Shown here: positions 44,298-56,400 of the stretch, piece by piece
How positions within the stretch are numbered: position 1 is the stretch's first letter
Layout of the letters: each line of letters opens with the position of its first letter
Assembly (NCBI GenBank): GCA_037953625.1
Contig: CM075653.1
Location: 103,395,639 to 103,459,638 of the forward strand
Source of the DNA: Crotalaria pallida
Taxonomy: Eukaryota > Streptophyta > Magnoliopsida > Fabales > Fabaceae
DNA length: 64,000 nucleotides
Direction: 5' to 3'
Program-made: the position numbers and the translations under genes
The notes under the pieces: model-generated
What the model was told of the DNA's origin: nothing
What the model saw: only the letters and a program-made list of their open reading frames with translations
The model's database searches: none

Positions 44298-45876
44298 TGT
44301 AAATTCAATGCTCCTAATTACGTGGATTATATTTTGATGATGACAAAGTAATTAACAATCAAGCCTTGAAGACATTGCAACATCAACAACAACAACAACA
44401 AGTCAAGAAAAGAAGACAAGTGCCCAATCATTCTCAATCAAATATTAATTGTAAATTTCTAATCTATGTTGAGAGTGGTTGAGAGTGGGTAGAAATAGTT
44501 AGTCTCTTCTAGGAATAAAATTTTATATGACTATTAGGTCGAGATTAACTAAAATTAATACTTGAGAGGAAAAATAAAATTGAAAATTAATTTTTCTCAT
44601 GTCTGATCAAAGTACTCGAGTATTTTGAGAAAGACTCGAGTATATACTCGAGTATTTTGTAAAACACTCGAGTATTTGTACCAGATCAGCAAATATGACC
44701 GTTAGTCTTGTTCGTGCACCAAATCACTCGTGACTGATCAAAAAGACTCGAGTATTTCATAAAAGACTCGAGTATTTTTGTCCAGTCAGCAAAAATGAAC
44801 GTTGGAGAGACTCAAAAACCAAATTGAGGGCATTTGAGTCTCATCCAACCCAAGAGAGCATTTCATAACCTTATTGTAAAATTTCTCTTTGAATTTGTGC
44901 AAGAACAAACAAGACAACAAGATCATATTGATTCAAGCTTTCTTAATTTCCTCTTCTCAAGTGTTAATTCCAAAAAAGCTCAACTTCTCACTCATATTGT
45001 CATTTTATTCCAAGTTGAGTTTTAGGCCTCAATTCATACATTGAGCTGTGCTTATTTGTGCTAATCCATTGTGAGATTAGTAATACACATACAAAAAGCT
45101 TGATTATTCAAAGTCTTGGATTGTTCCCAAGCAAACCCTAAGTGGCTTAGGGTGTTGGAGTCTTGAGAGGTTCTCAAGCACAAGACTAGGAGGTTCCTAG
45201 CCCGGTGGAGTTTCTTGAAGGGAGTTCAAGGAAGCTTTGTGAAGAGTTCTTCAATCACCGGAATCAAATTGGGGTAGAAATCAAGAGTTTGGTACACTCT
45301 TGAAGGGTTAGGTTGAGTGAGGCCATTCTCAAGCAATCCTTGTAATTTCTAACAATTTGATTATTAGTAGAAACTCCTAAGTGATTAGGAGGACTGGATG
45401 TAGCTCATTGTTGGAGTGAACCAGGATAAAATTGCTTGAGTGTTGGTTTATTGCTTTTAATCTACTTTCTAGCTCAATCAACTTAAGTCATTTCAATCTA
45501 TTAGGATTTATACAATTAGGTAGCAAGTTCAAGGAATCTTGGTGTTAAAAGTCTATTTAGATTGCTTGCTAATCTGTTGGATAAGTTCCTGTTTAGTATT
45601 GAATTGATTTGAGTTAAATTGCTGGATTTTCGTTTCTGTTTTTACTGCTATCTGTCAAGAAAAACTCGAGTATATTTAGAAAGACTCGAGTTGTTCATCA
45701 CTGAAAAACTCGAGTATTTCACAAAAGACTCGAGTATTTCGTGTCTGATTCCAGAAAATTCAGTCTTAGCTCCATTCTTCAATTATCATTCGAATTATTT
45801 GGTATTAGTGCTTCAAATTACTATTCACCCCCCCCCCCCTCTAGTATTTGCTTAGCCCGCTTGTTGGTTTCCAACA
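44298..45876 (+). mobile_element. Sirevirus S 3' LTR
   Basis: 1,579 bases, TGTAAATTCAATG to TTTCCAACA. Few differences from 35097-36670, mostly single substitutions and a longer C run (45829-45839). Right flank is Y sequence. No TSD can be tested because the left end of the array was deleted. Confidence 0.93.
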
Positions 45877-46620
45877 GGTTAAGCCATAACTACAACAACC
45901 AAAGAAGCAAAACCAAGAACTCAACCAATTGAAGCATAGAGCACACTTCTTACCTAATACCCATTCCCAAAACAATTCCAAAGCTCCAAAATTCCCTAAG
46001 GTTAGGACAATCATGGTTTTTCAGTCATAGGCTTGTAATGAGCTAAAGAACAAGAAAATGGATAAAAAAGGCTCAAAGGGGCTAGCAAAGGATACATTCA
46101 TTCAAGGTAGGCTCATATGGCTAATAGCTTATTCAAGAAAGAAAGTGCCTAAATCATTTCAAAATGTGCATGAGCAATCAAGTATCAACAAGAGTCAAGT
46201 CAAGTTCTAGAGTGCAAGTAATCCAGAGTGCAATCACACATGAAATAAAATTAGGTGGCATATATAGCAATCCACCCACAATTAAGGCTCAAATCCTCAC
46301 AAAAGGGACAATTCTATCACAGTGTTACTACCTCTTAATGATCAAAAGCAACTTTGCACACAGAAATGCATGAATTCAGACAAAAGATGCCAAGACTCTA
46401 CAAAAATGAAGCTAGCATGAGAGAAAATTGCCCAAAAACTAAGCAAAACCCAAAAAATTCAAAGCAAAAGTATGCAACCTAAATTAGTCTCCCCCCCACA
46501 CTTAAATCACACATTGTCCTCAATGTAAAACAACCAGAAAATCCAGACAGATATACCAACCAGCAGATATAGACAAGTGCAATAAAAAGAGTAAGGAAGG
46601 AGAAAAGAAGACTCCCTAAG
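45877..46620 (-). mobile_element. Element Y 3' non-coding region
   Basis: On the minus strand this follows pol and holds GAGGACAATGTG, TTTAAGTGTGGGGGGG (about 46485-46512), a purine-rich string typical after Athila/Tat pol genes. No env-like frame is seen, and the region ends at the Sirevirus LTR. The rest, with most of the Y 3' LTR, is deleted. Confidence 0.7.
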
Positions 46621-49600
46621 TCATGGTGGGTCAAAAGTGGGGTCGATCAATGAGGCCTCCTCCACAGGTGCATCATCCAAAGAAGGGGTGGTGAGGAAAG
46701 GCTTGAGTCGATGTCCATTAACTTTGAAGCTCTTGTCTGTGGACTCGCTCCTAATCTCCACAGTGCCATAAGGAAACACCTGAGTGACAATAAATGGTCC
46801 AATCCACTTGGAGCGGAGCTTTCCACTCATGAGACCAAGCCGAGAGTTGTAGAGCAACACTTTCTAGCCAACTGAGAACTCCTTTCTAGAGATTGAGCTA
46901 TCATGGACTCCAATATGCACGGTGCTCAATCTCCACAGGTAGGTGGCATGCCTTACCAAAGACAACCTGATAGGGTGACATCCCTATGGGTGCCTTGTAG
47001 GCGGTCCGATGTGCCCAAAGAGCATCCTCTAGTCTTGTGCTCCAATCTTTCCTATTCGGGCGCACCATCTTCTCCAAGATCCTCTTAATCTCTCTGTTTG
47101 AAATCTCAGCTTGCCCATTGGTTTGGGGGTGATATGGTGTGGAAACTTTGTGCACAACCCCATACTTCTTGAGCAAGGCTTGCATGGATATGTTGCAGAA
47201 GTGGGTGCCCTGATCACTGACTATGGCTCTGGGTATGCCAAACCTGCAAAATATGTGAGACCTAACAAAATCCACAACAACCGCAGAGTCATTAGTCCGG
47301 GTGGCTTTGGCTTCCACCCATTTGGACACATAGTCCACAGCAAGCAAAATATAATGAAAACCAAAAGAGACAGGAAAAGGGCCCATGAAGTCTATACCCC
47401 AGACATCAAACACCTCGCAGAACAACATAGGTTGTTGAGGCATCTGCTGTCTCCAAGAAAGTGTGCCTCCTGCTCTTTGACATTGCTCACATGAGCTGCA
47501 GATGTTGCTTGCATCCTTGAAGATGGTAGGCAAATAAAATCCAGAATCCAGCACCTTTCGTGCTGTCCTTTGAGTACCAAGGTGGCCTCCAACTGGTGAA
47601 GCATGGCAAAACTGGAGAACCGATTGGATCTCATGATCTGGAATGCACCTGCGAATGACTTGATCACTGCAAAAACGCCACAAGTAGGGGTCATTCCATA
47701 CATAATACTTGGCATCGCTCTTTAATTTGTCTCTTTGAGCTTTGGATGCCAAGGTAGGAAAAACAGAAGCAACCAGATAATTAACGATGTCAGCAAACCA
47801 AGGAGTTTGGGGAGGGGGATGGGAAACATGTAAAGATAAAAGCTGCTCATCCGGGAAGTCATCCCGAATAGGAAATGCATCCTCCACTCTCTCTATCCTG
47901 CTCAAGTGGTCTGCGACAAGGTTATGCGCACCACTCCGATCCTGAATCTCAAGATCAAACTCCTGGAGGAGCAACATCCACCTAATCAACCTAGGTTTGG
48001 AATCTGTCTTTTTCAAAAGATACTTCAAAGCAGCATGATCAGTGTACACTACAACCTTAGAACCAAGCAAATATGATCTAAATTTGTCAAGTGCAAAAAC
48101 AATAGCCAAAAGTTCTTTTTCATTTGTTGTGTAATTAACCTGTACTGCATCTAAAGTCCTAGAAGCATAATAAATCACATGTGACAGCTTACCAACCCTT
48201 TGGGAGAGAACTGCTCCCAAAGCATAATTCGAGGCATCGGTCATGAGCTCAAATGGGAGGGTCCAGTCAGGTGGTTGGATGATGGGAGTGGTGGTGAGTG
48301 CTCTCTTTAGATTATCAAATGCTTTCTTGCATTGGTCTCCAAACTCAAATGCGGTATCCTTTTGAAGCAAGTTTGATAGTGGAAGGGCTATCTTGCTAAA
48401 GTTCTGAATAAACCTGCGACAGAAACCTGCATGGCCAAGAAAAGAATGCACATCTCGCACACAAGAGGGGTAAGGCAAATGTGATATTACATGCAGCTTA
48501 GCAGGGTCAACCTCTATTCCCTTATGAGAAATAATGTGCCCTAAGACTATGCCTTGTTCTACCATAAAGTGACATTTTTCAAAATTCAAGACAAGGTTAG
48601 TCTCAATGCACATATTAAGCACCTTAGGCAAACTATCAAGACATGCATCAAAAGAGGAGCCATATACACTAAAATCATCCATGAAGACCTCTATGCAATG
48701 CTCAAGTAAGTCATTAAAAATACTCATCATACATCTTTGAAAAGTGCCAGGAGCATTGCATAGGCCAAAAGGCATCTTCCTATAAGCAAATGTACCAAAA
48801 GGACAGGTAAATGTGGTCTTATGTTGGTCCTCTGGTGCAATACAGATTTGAAAATAACCAGAGAAACCATCTAAGAAGCAATAGTGAGATTTACCTGCCA
48901 GGCGCTCCAACATCTGATCAATGAAGGGAAGAGGAAAGTGATCCTTGCGGGTCGCCTGGTTGAGCTTCCTATAGTCAATGCAGACTCTCCAACTATTCTG
49001 CACTCTAGTGGGAATCAGCTCATCCTTCTCATTTTTGACAACTGTCACCCCAGACTTCTTGGGAACTACTTGAACCGGGCTCACCCAAGTGTTGTCTGAA
49101 ATGGGGTAGATGATACCAGCTTGCAGCAACTTGGTGACCTCTTTCTTCACCACATCAAGAATCTGGGGGTTCAACCGTCTCTGGGGTTGTCTCACTGGCT
49201 TCGCCCCATCCTCCAATAAAATCCGGTGCATGCACATGGAGGGGCTAATACCAGGTATGTCTGCCAAAGTCCATCCTATTGCCCTTTTGTTTGCTCTAAT
49301 CACATCCAGCAGCTTCTTCTCTTGATCAACAGAAAGGGAGGTAGAGATGATCACTGGAAGTTTCTGTTCATCCTCCAAGTAAGCATATTTGAGATGAGGA
49401 GGAAGGGGCTTCAGGTCCAATAAAGGTGCCTGCATCACAGATGGAACTAAAGGGGCAACAGAAATGGATTCTGCCGCCTGCACCTGAACAAGTGAATTAG
49501 ACTCATGCGTAACAGAAATGGGGTTTGGGTTAGCATGATCTAAATCTATATCATATGAATCAACAGATGCAGTAGCAAAATTAAAAAACTGGTCAATTTC

Positions 49601-50313
49601 AATACATGCAGTGCACATTTCGGAATCAGAACATGCAGAACAAGTAAATGAGCTAGTGAAAGATGGCAAATCATAATCATGCAAAAAGTCAAGAACATGC
49701 TCATCAATCAGATCATCAAGCAAGTCGACATGAAAGACAGAGTGGTCATCAGAAAAATGTTTCATAGCATCAAAAATATTGAATCGGACTACTCTGTCAT
49801 CAAATTCCATTGAAAGTGTACCTGCATTCACATCAATCTTGGTTCGGGCTGTTTTTAAAAATGGTCTCCCTAATATGATAGGGACAGCACTACGAGAGGT
49901 GTCCTCTTCCATATCAAGAATATAAAAATCAGTAGGAAAGATAAATTCACCAACCCGAACCAAGACATCCTCTATCAAACCTGCGGGATAGGCAGTAGAT
50001 CTATTTGCCAAATGGATAATCACACCCGTAGGTTGAAGAGGTCCAAGTGAAAGAGACTTGAAAACAGACATAGGCATAACATTGATAGATGCTCCTAAAT
50101 CTAGCAAAGCATTCTCAAATTTAGTATTACCTATGATACAAGGTATAGAGAAAGTTCCAGGATCCTTACACTTTTCAGGGATATGAGGGACGGGTTTACC
50201 TATAAGAGCAGAGACATTTCTTCCCATGTTGATCCTCTCATTGCCCTTGAGCTTCCGTTTGTTCGTGCATAGCTCATTCAAGAACTTTGCATACCTTGGA
50301 ATCTGCTTGATTG
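46621..50313 (-). pseudogene. Y pol (Athila-type Ty3/gypsy), disrupted
   Basis: The minus-strand frame from 50313 down to 46901 encodes protease (DLGASINVMPMSVF, the Athila form of the active site), RT (FMDDFSVYGSSFD), RNase H (MTDASNYALGAVL, YTDHAALKYL) and integrase (HHCC: HASPVGGHLGTQRTAR, CSSCEQCQRAG; core: GIDFMGPFP, SDQGTHF, HPQTNGQAE). It ends prematurely after EHRAYW. The C-terminal continuation (GKLRSKWIGPF, VNGHRLKPFL, 46621-46860) is in another frame, after an apparent deletion and a TAG (CAG to TAG) near 46863. The N-terminal side is cut by Z at 50313, and the matching gag half is at 60637-62517. Confidence 0.93.
50309..50313. repeat. Z target-site duplication, left (GATTG)
   Basis: GATTG directly precedes the Z 5' LTR and is repeated at 60637-60641 after the 3' LTR. 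Confidence 0.94.
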
Positions 50314-51647
50314 TGTAACACTCCAAAATTTTAATCCCCGATTAATGAAATGTTAATTATAATTTAATTATAATTAATGATTTCTATATTAATCCTTGAT
50401 TAAAATATGTGTTCATGAAGTTAGTATAAGTGTGTGTATTGACTTAATAAATATAATAATGCATAAAGTAAGTGTTTTGCATATTAGTCCCTGGACTGGG
50501 ACCTAGATGTAAATATAGGAAAGATTTTGGAGGGAAAGTAAATAAAATAATTATTTTTCAAAAACTGGTCAAAACACTCGAGTATTATTCTGAATACTCG
50601 AGTATTCTGGGTCAAATTGCACGAGTTAGTGCGTTTGATGAGTCACCGCCAATGATTCCGTGTCGTTGACACGAAATCACCACCATGCCAACGCCATGTA
50701 TGTCGTGTCGTGATGCATGAGTCGTCTCTCTTCCTATTTAAGCTCAGCAACACCGAATTCGTGAAGATTTTTGGCTAAGTTTGAGTTGTTGAGTAAGTTA
50801 GGGTTCATAACTTCGTCTGATCGATTCTTCCTCTCTGTGTCAAATTGAAACACAAATCATACACCAATACAAAGCTCACATCACGAGCTTTGTATAGACA
50901 TAAAGATTATGAGCTGAGAGTGAGTGTGCTGTTGGAATCGAAGCTAAGAAGTTGAGGTTTGGTTGTTGTCTTCAGTTCTGGGAGCTCACTTTGATCATTG
51001 ATTGTGGTAAGCTCACGAGTCCTTGAGTCTCAAATTCGGTTTCCTTAGTTAGTTTATGTTGCATAAAGTCTAGAAAGTCTAATTTCCCCAATTCTTATCT
51101 CTGTTTCATGGGTGAACCAATTCGATTTTGGTGGTGCACACAAACTACTCTGCATGTTGATGTCTCAAGTGATTTTTGGTGCTGTGGAGCTTTTCTTTGG
51201 ATTTCCCTGTTTGATTCACGTCTGAGAGGTAAGGGGAAGTAATTATATTCACTAGATAGAGATTGAATTTCATTAATTGTGTTAGAGAGCCACCGAGAGG
51301 CTCTAAGGGCTTAGATTGAATAGGATCTTTGGTTTGGAGACCAAGCTTTGCTCTAAAACTGTGTTGAGCAAGTTCTAAATCATGCATGCAAGCTTAAATG
51401 AACTTTACTTCATGAGTATTGTGCTTATTATGAAATTTGAAGTGTTGAGTTGTTAAAATGTGTATTTTATGCATAATTGAATGATTCTCTGTCAAATATG
51501 TAATTTGGTATGAAATGAATGTTGCAACATGTTTAAATGATGTTATGTTAACTCTGTTGATCCCTGGAATGGACTGGAAATGAGTAGAAATGAAAATGGT
51601 ATGTTAAAACTAAGGTTTCAGTGTTTTCTACTGTGAAACACTCGAGT

Positions 51648-51962
51648 AATAGACAGAATACTCGAGTAAAAAGTTTGTAAAACAATGTAAATGGAGCAAG
51701 AACACTCGAGTATTGTGTCTGGCACTCGAGTATCGAGCATGACCTGAGAACATGTTAAGGCAAACCACTCGAGCCATTCAAGGTCACTCGAGTATTCTGG
51801 AAAGGTTGATGAACACTCGAGTAACCTATGAACTACTCGAGTAATTTATTGAATTTGAAACCCAAATCCTCAGAAAGTCATGAACACTCGAGTAACTCTA
51901 AGAACACTCGAGTATTCTGGAAAAGTTGAAGAACACTCGAGTGTACTGAATTATACTCGAGT
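51648..51962. repeat. ACTCGAGT palindrome cluster in Z LTR
   Basis: Twelve CTCGAG sites in about 315 bases, typically (A/G)AACACTCGAGTA(A/T). In the 3' LTR (59146-59460) two have decayed, to ACTCAAGT and ATTCGAGT. Confidence 0.9.
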
Positions 51963-52044
51963 AATTTGCCCAGAACCTGAAAATACCATTTTCAATTCTG
52001 ACTTAATTAGTTAAAGATTTATTAACAATAGTCCAATGGATCAA

Positions 52045-52150
52045 GACTTAAAGAGATTGATTAATACAAGAAGACCGTTAGGTGACGGTCCTTTTTGATA
52101 ATGAAATAAGCCTAGGTGGCCGTAAGGTATTAATCAACTTCCTTTAAGTC
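52045..52150. repeat. Cloverleaf-like inverted repeat in Z LTR
   Basis: Outer arms GACTTAAAG..TTGATTAATAC (52045-52067) and GTATTAATCAA..CTTTAAGTC (52127-52150) pair with a small internal mismatch. Inside are GACCGT/ACGGTC (52073-52090) with loop TAGGTG, and GCC/GGC (52110-52120) with loop TAGGT. Same structure at 59543-59648. It is an LTR structure with no tRNA motifs. Confidence 0.75.
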
Positions 52151-53150
52151 TAAGAATAAAGTGCATTCATTCTGGAGTTTGGATGGTAGGACGTATATCA
52201 TGTTTTTGGTAAACATGTGGAGGGCCTCTGGGAGTGCCAATACGCTTGCTTGATGACACGTCGTTGACGTGGTCGGCTGAGTGGATGCCGATATGGTTAT
52301 ACCGTTTGGATGACGGTCCGTTTGGATGACGGGATATGCTCGGGTGGCATGGATTCCAAGCTTGTCGTGTACATTCTAGGTGAATGTACGAATTGTTGTA
52401 TACCTAGGAATACAACGCACTGTTGAGTGCTGGGTTGTCAGGGATGGACGTCAGAGAGTGACATAAAATGATGGAGATCTTGCTGCTGCTGTGATGATGA
52501 TGATGCTACTACTTTTGCTTCTTGGAGACTACTGCTATCACTACTACTACTTCTGATGATGCCAGATCTACGTGACCACCCTTGGAGTTTATATTTTGGT
52601 TATGTATATATGTTGTAGATATACTTTTGGTTTGGAGTACTCTAGGGGTTTGGATACACTACTATGTAGATCTGTTATATGGACTTGTATTTTGGGGTCT
52701 TGGAGACTAGATCATGGGACAATGTACTTATAACTCTCTTTATATATATAAAACCTATGTTTATATTACTATTAATTGCATAGTCCGATAATTTCCGCTT
52801 ACTCTGATTTAATCTATTTAAGAGTTCGGTTGAGAAAAGTATTCGATGGTATCAGTTTCTCAAATAAAGCAAGGGTAGCTTCGTTTACTTTTTATTATAC
52901 AAATTCGATTTCAAAAGACGAATGTTACCCAATCCTTGAAAAGGTTTTAGAAATCGCCGAATTCGAAACAACTGTTTAAAATGATTTAGAGTTTCTTCTT
53001 CAAGAATTCCAAGTGTTGATTCGTGCACCCGCTTTTAAATGAAAATTTTATTTTCATATTTTCTTAATACTCTCAGGTCCATATATTATCCAATATAATA
53101 GCTTAAGTACTATATTATATTTCGGTAATTCGGAAGGGTGTCACACTTAG

Positions 53151-53162
53151 TGGTATCAGAGC
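53151..53162 (+). other. Z primer-binding site (tRNA-iMet type)
   Basis: TGGTATCAGAGC five bases after the 5' LTR end. Confidence 0.93.
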
Positions 53163-53434
53163 AAAAGTCAGATCCTGTAGTAGTGGAAGTAGTTCAGCAA
53201 GGTAGCCATCAGCATCAAGCAGGTATCTCCAGGGCATTTACATTATTCTGAATGATATTATTTTTCTTGTTGAGCTTTACATACCCTTGAATTGTTTGTA
53301 TCTTGTCTCTTTTGAGTACAAGACACAATTGATTGTAGATTTAAAAGTTTAAGATATAGCCTTAGTATAGGTGGTGTAATGGAAGTTTCTTTAGTTCAAC
53401 ATATGTGACCATAAGCCCATAGCGCAGGTCTAAT

Positions 53435-56400
53435 ATGGCAACTAGAAACCAAAATCACACCAATGCGATGTTAGAACGGATCACTACGGTGCTGGAAGCC
53501 ATGCAGCGACAGTCTCAACAACCATCTCAACCGGTTAACCCGCCTCATCAGTGTAGTGTGGGTAACGCTGAGACGAAGACTTTGGCTGATTTTAGGAGTT
53601 GCAATCCACCAAAGTTTGAAGGAGGATTTAAACCGGAAGAGGCCAATAAGTGGATTCACACCATGGATAAGATTCTGAGAACGTTGGAGTGTTCTGATGC
53701 TCAGAAGGTGGCGTATGCGACTTATATGCTAGAGGATGAAGCTGAGAATTGGTGGAACCATACGATGCAACTTTTGCAATATGAAGGAAGAGATTTAAGT
53801 TGGGGAGTATTCATGGAGAAGTTTCTCCAAAAGTATTTCCCTGAAGATCTAAGGAGGAAGAAGGAGGTGGAATTCTTGCAGCTGAAGCAAGGGAACATGA
53901 GTGTGGGTGAGTACGCAGCCAAGTTTGAGGAGCTGATGAAGTACTCTCCATACTATTAGAACAACCCGGATGAAAGAAGCAAATGCATTAAGTTTGAAGG
54001 AGGCTTGAGGCCCAAGTTGAAGTCGATCTTCAGTCATCAACGGATTCAAAGCTTTCCTGCACTTGTGGACATGTGTAGGATGTATGAAGATGACACAAAG
54101 GCTAAGGAGGTGCAAGTCTCAGAAAAGAAGGACAATCAGAACTATGGACCTCAAAGACGTAAAGGTTTCAACAACCGAGGCAAAGGTCCGTATGATCGCC
54201 GAGGGAAAGGCAAGGGAAAAGTCGGTGGTTCGGATGGAAGGAATTATCGGAGTGAGGCTCCATTCTGCGACAAGTGCAAGCGCAACCACTATGGTCGTGT
54301 TTGTTGGGGGACAAGTGGATGCTTCAACTGTGGGAAGCCGGGACATTTTGCAAGAGACTGCAAGGAACCGATCAAAGCCAATTCAAGAGGGACTGCGGAT
54401 AGGCCTATGGCTCAAGGAAGGGTTTTCACTCTTAATGGTGTGGAAGCAAGTCGGTCCTCTGATCTGGTGCAAGGTAAATACTTGCTTAATGGTTAGCTTT
54501 GTCATGTTGTGTTTGATTCTGGTGCAACGCATTCATTTGTTTCATATGAATGTGTAGACCGTTTAGGTTTGATTATGTCTGAAATGCCCTATACTCTCAA
54601 AGTAGAAACCCCAACTAATGCTCCTGTTGTTGTTTCTAGAGCATGTCTTAACTGTTGTATAGAAGTGTTAGGACAAACCTCTAAAGTAGATTTGATCTGC
54701 TTACCCTTGGCACAATTAGATGTAATCTTGGGGATGGACTGGTTAAGTCAAAACCAAGTGATCATCGATTGTGATAGAAGAATAGTGACCTATAGAAATC
54801 CAAAACCCTTCGGCTACGTGTGCCTGTTCAACACTGAGGTGGAAGAAAATGGTCCAAGGATGGAAGAGATTCCTGTTGTCAGAGATTTTCTGGAGGTATT
54901 TGCTGATGAGATCCCTGGTTTGCCACCAAGGAGAGAAATTGAATTTGGTATCGACCTAGTTCCGGGAGCTGGTCCCATTTCTATCGCTCCCTATAGAATG
55001 GCACCACCGGAAATGGCGGAAATGAAGAAGCAGATTGAGGAGCTGCTGCAGAAACAGATGATCCGACCAAGCGTGTCACCTTGGGGTGGTCCTGTTTTGT
55101 TTGTCAAGAAGAAAGATGGTAATATGAGGATGTGCATTGACTATCGGCAGTTGAATAAGGTCACCATCAAGAACAAGTATCCGTTGCCGAGGATAGATGA
55201 TCTTATGGATCAAGTTTGTGGGGCTTCAATATTTTCCAAGATTGATTTGAGGTCGGGGTACCATCAGATCAGGATTAGAGAAGAGGATATCTCTAAGACT
55301 GCATTTCGATCTCGATACGGACATTATGAATATGTCGTGATGTCGTTTGGATTGACTAATGCACCAGCTATTTTCATGGACTACATGAATCGAATCTTTA
55401 GACCTTATTTAGATTCATTCGTGGTTGTGTTTATTGATGATATTCTCATTTACTCCAAGAACCCGGAGGAGCATACTGAACACTTGAGGATAGTGTTGAG
55501 CATCTTAAAGGAGAAGCAGTTGTACGCCAAACTTACAAAATGTGAGTTCTGGCTGGAGGAGGTTAAGTTCTTGGGGCATGTGATTTCGGACAAAGGAATA
55601 GCAGTTGATCCGACGAAAGTTAGTTCAGTCTTGCAGTGGGAGCAACCAAAGTCGGTCACGGAGGTAAGAAGTTTTCTTGGTTTGGCTGGTTATTATAGAA
55701 GGTTTATCGAAGGTTTCTCGAAGATCGCACTGCCTTTGACGAAATAGACTCGGAAAGATCAACCATTTCTATGGAATGAAAAATGTGAAAGGAGTTTTCA
55801 AGAGTTGAAGGAAAGGTTGACATCATCTCCTGTATTGGTCCTGCCCGATACACAGAAGGGTTTTGATGTGTTTCGTGACGCATCGAAACAAGGTCTTGGG
55901 AGTGTTTTGATGGAAGAAGGGCAAGTCGTCGCCTACGCCTCGAGACAGCTAAAAGTTCATGAAATGAACTATCCAACTCATGATCTGGAGCTGGCAGCTG
56001 TGGTGTTTGCATTAAAGATCTGGAGGCACTATCTCTATGGCACTACGTTTCGGGTGTTCAGTGACCATAAGAGTTTAAAGTACCTCTTTGACCAGAAAGA
56101 GTTGAATATGAGGCAGCGTCGATGGATGGAGTTTTCGAAGGATTATGAATTTGAGCTCCATTATCATCCTGGAAAGGCAAATGTTGTGGCGGACGCATTA
56201 AGTAGAAAGGCAATGCATATCAGTGCAATGATGGTCAGAGAAGCTGCATTAATAGAGGAGTTCCGGGATTTAAGCCTGACGATGAAAGTAGAGCCGACAA
56301 GTATCAAGATGGGGATGCTGCAGATTGCTAATGAGTTTCTGCAAAGGATTCGGGAATTGCAACACGAGAATGAGAAACTTATGGAAAAGAAGAAGTTGAT

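Larger units (their letters stand above)
50314..53145 (+). mobile_element. Element Z 5' LTR
   Basis: 2,832 bases from TGTAACACTCC to GGGTGTCACA. The pair 57812-60636 differs by roughly 1% by eye, so insertion is recent. It contains about fourteen CTCGAG cores (two near 50577-50603, twelve at 51648-51962), a cloverleaf-like inverted repeat (52045-52150), more hairpins with TAGGT loops, and trinucleotide runs GATGATGAT and CTACTACTA near 52495-52555. An 80-codon minus frame at 51145-51387 recurs in both LTRs, as expected from LTR identity, and is not called. Confidence 0.96.

Noticed and set aside
51145..51387. 80-aa minus-strand frame conserved in both Z LTRs (also 58643-58885)
   Set aside because: Its conservation follows from LTR identity. 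No domain, start context or independent constraint is visible.
52045..52150. Cloverleaf-like fold considered as a tRNA gene
   Set aside because: It lacks A and B box sequences, has no acceptor/anticodon geometry, and is present in both Z LTRs as part of the LTR.
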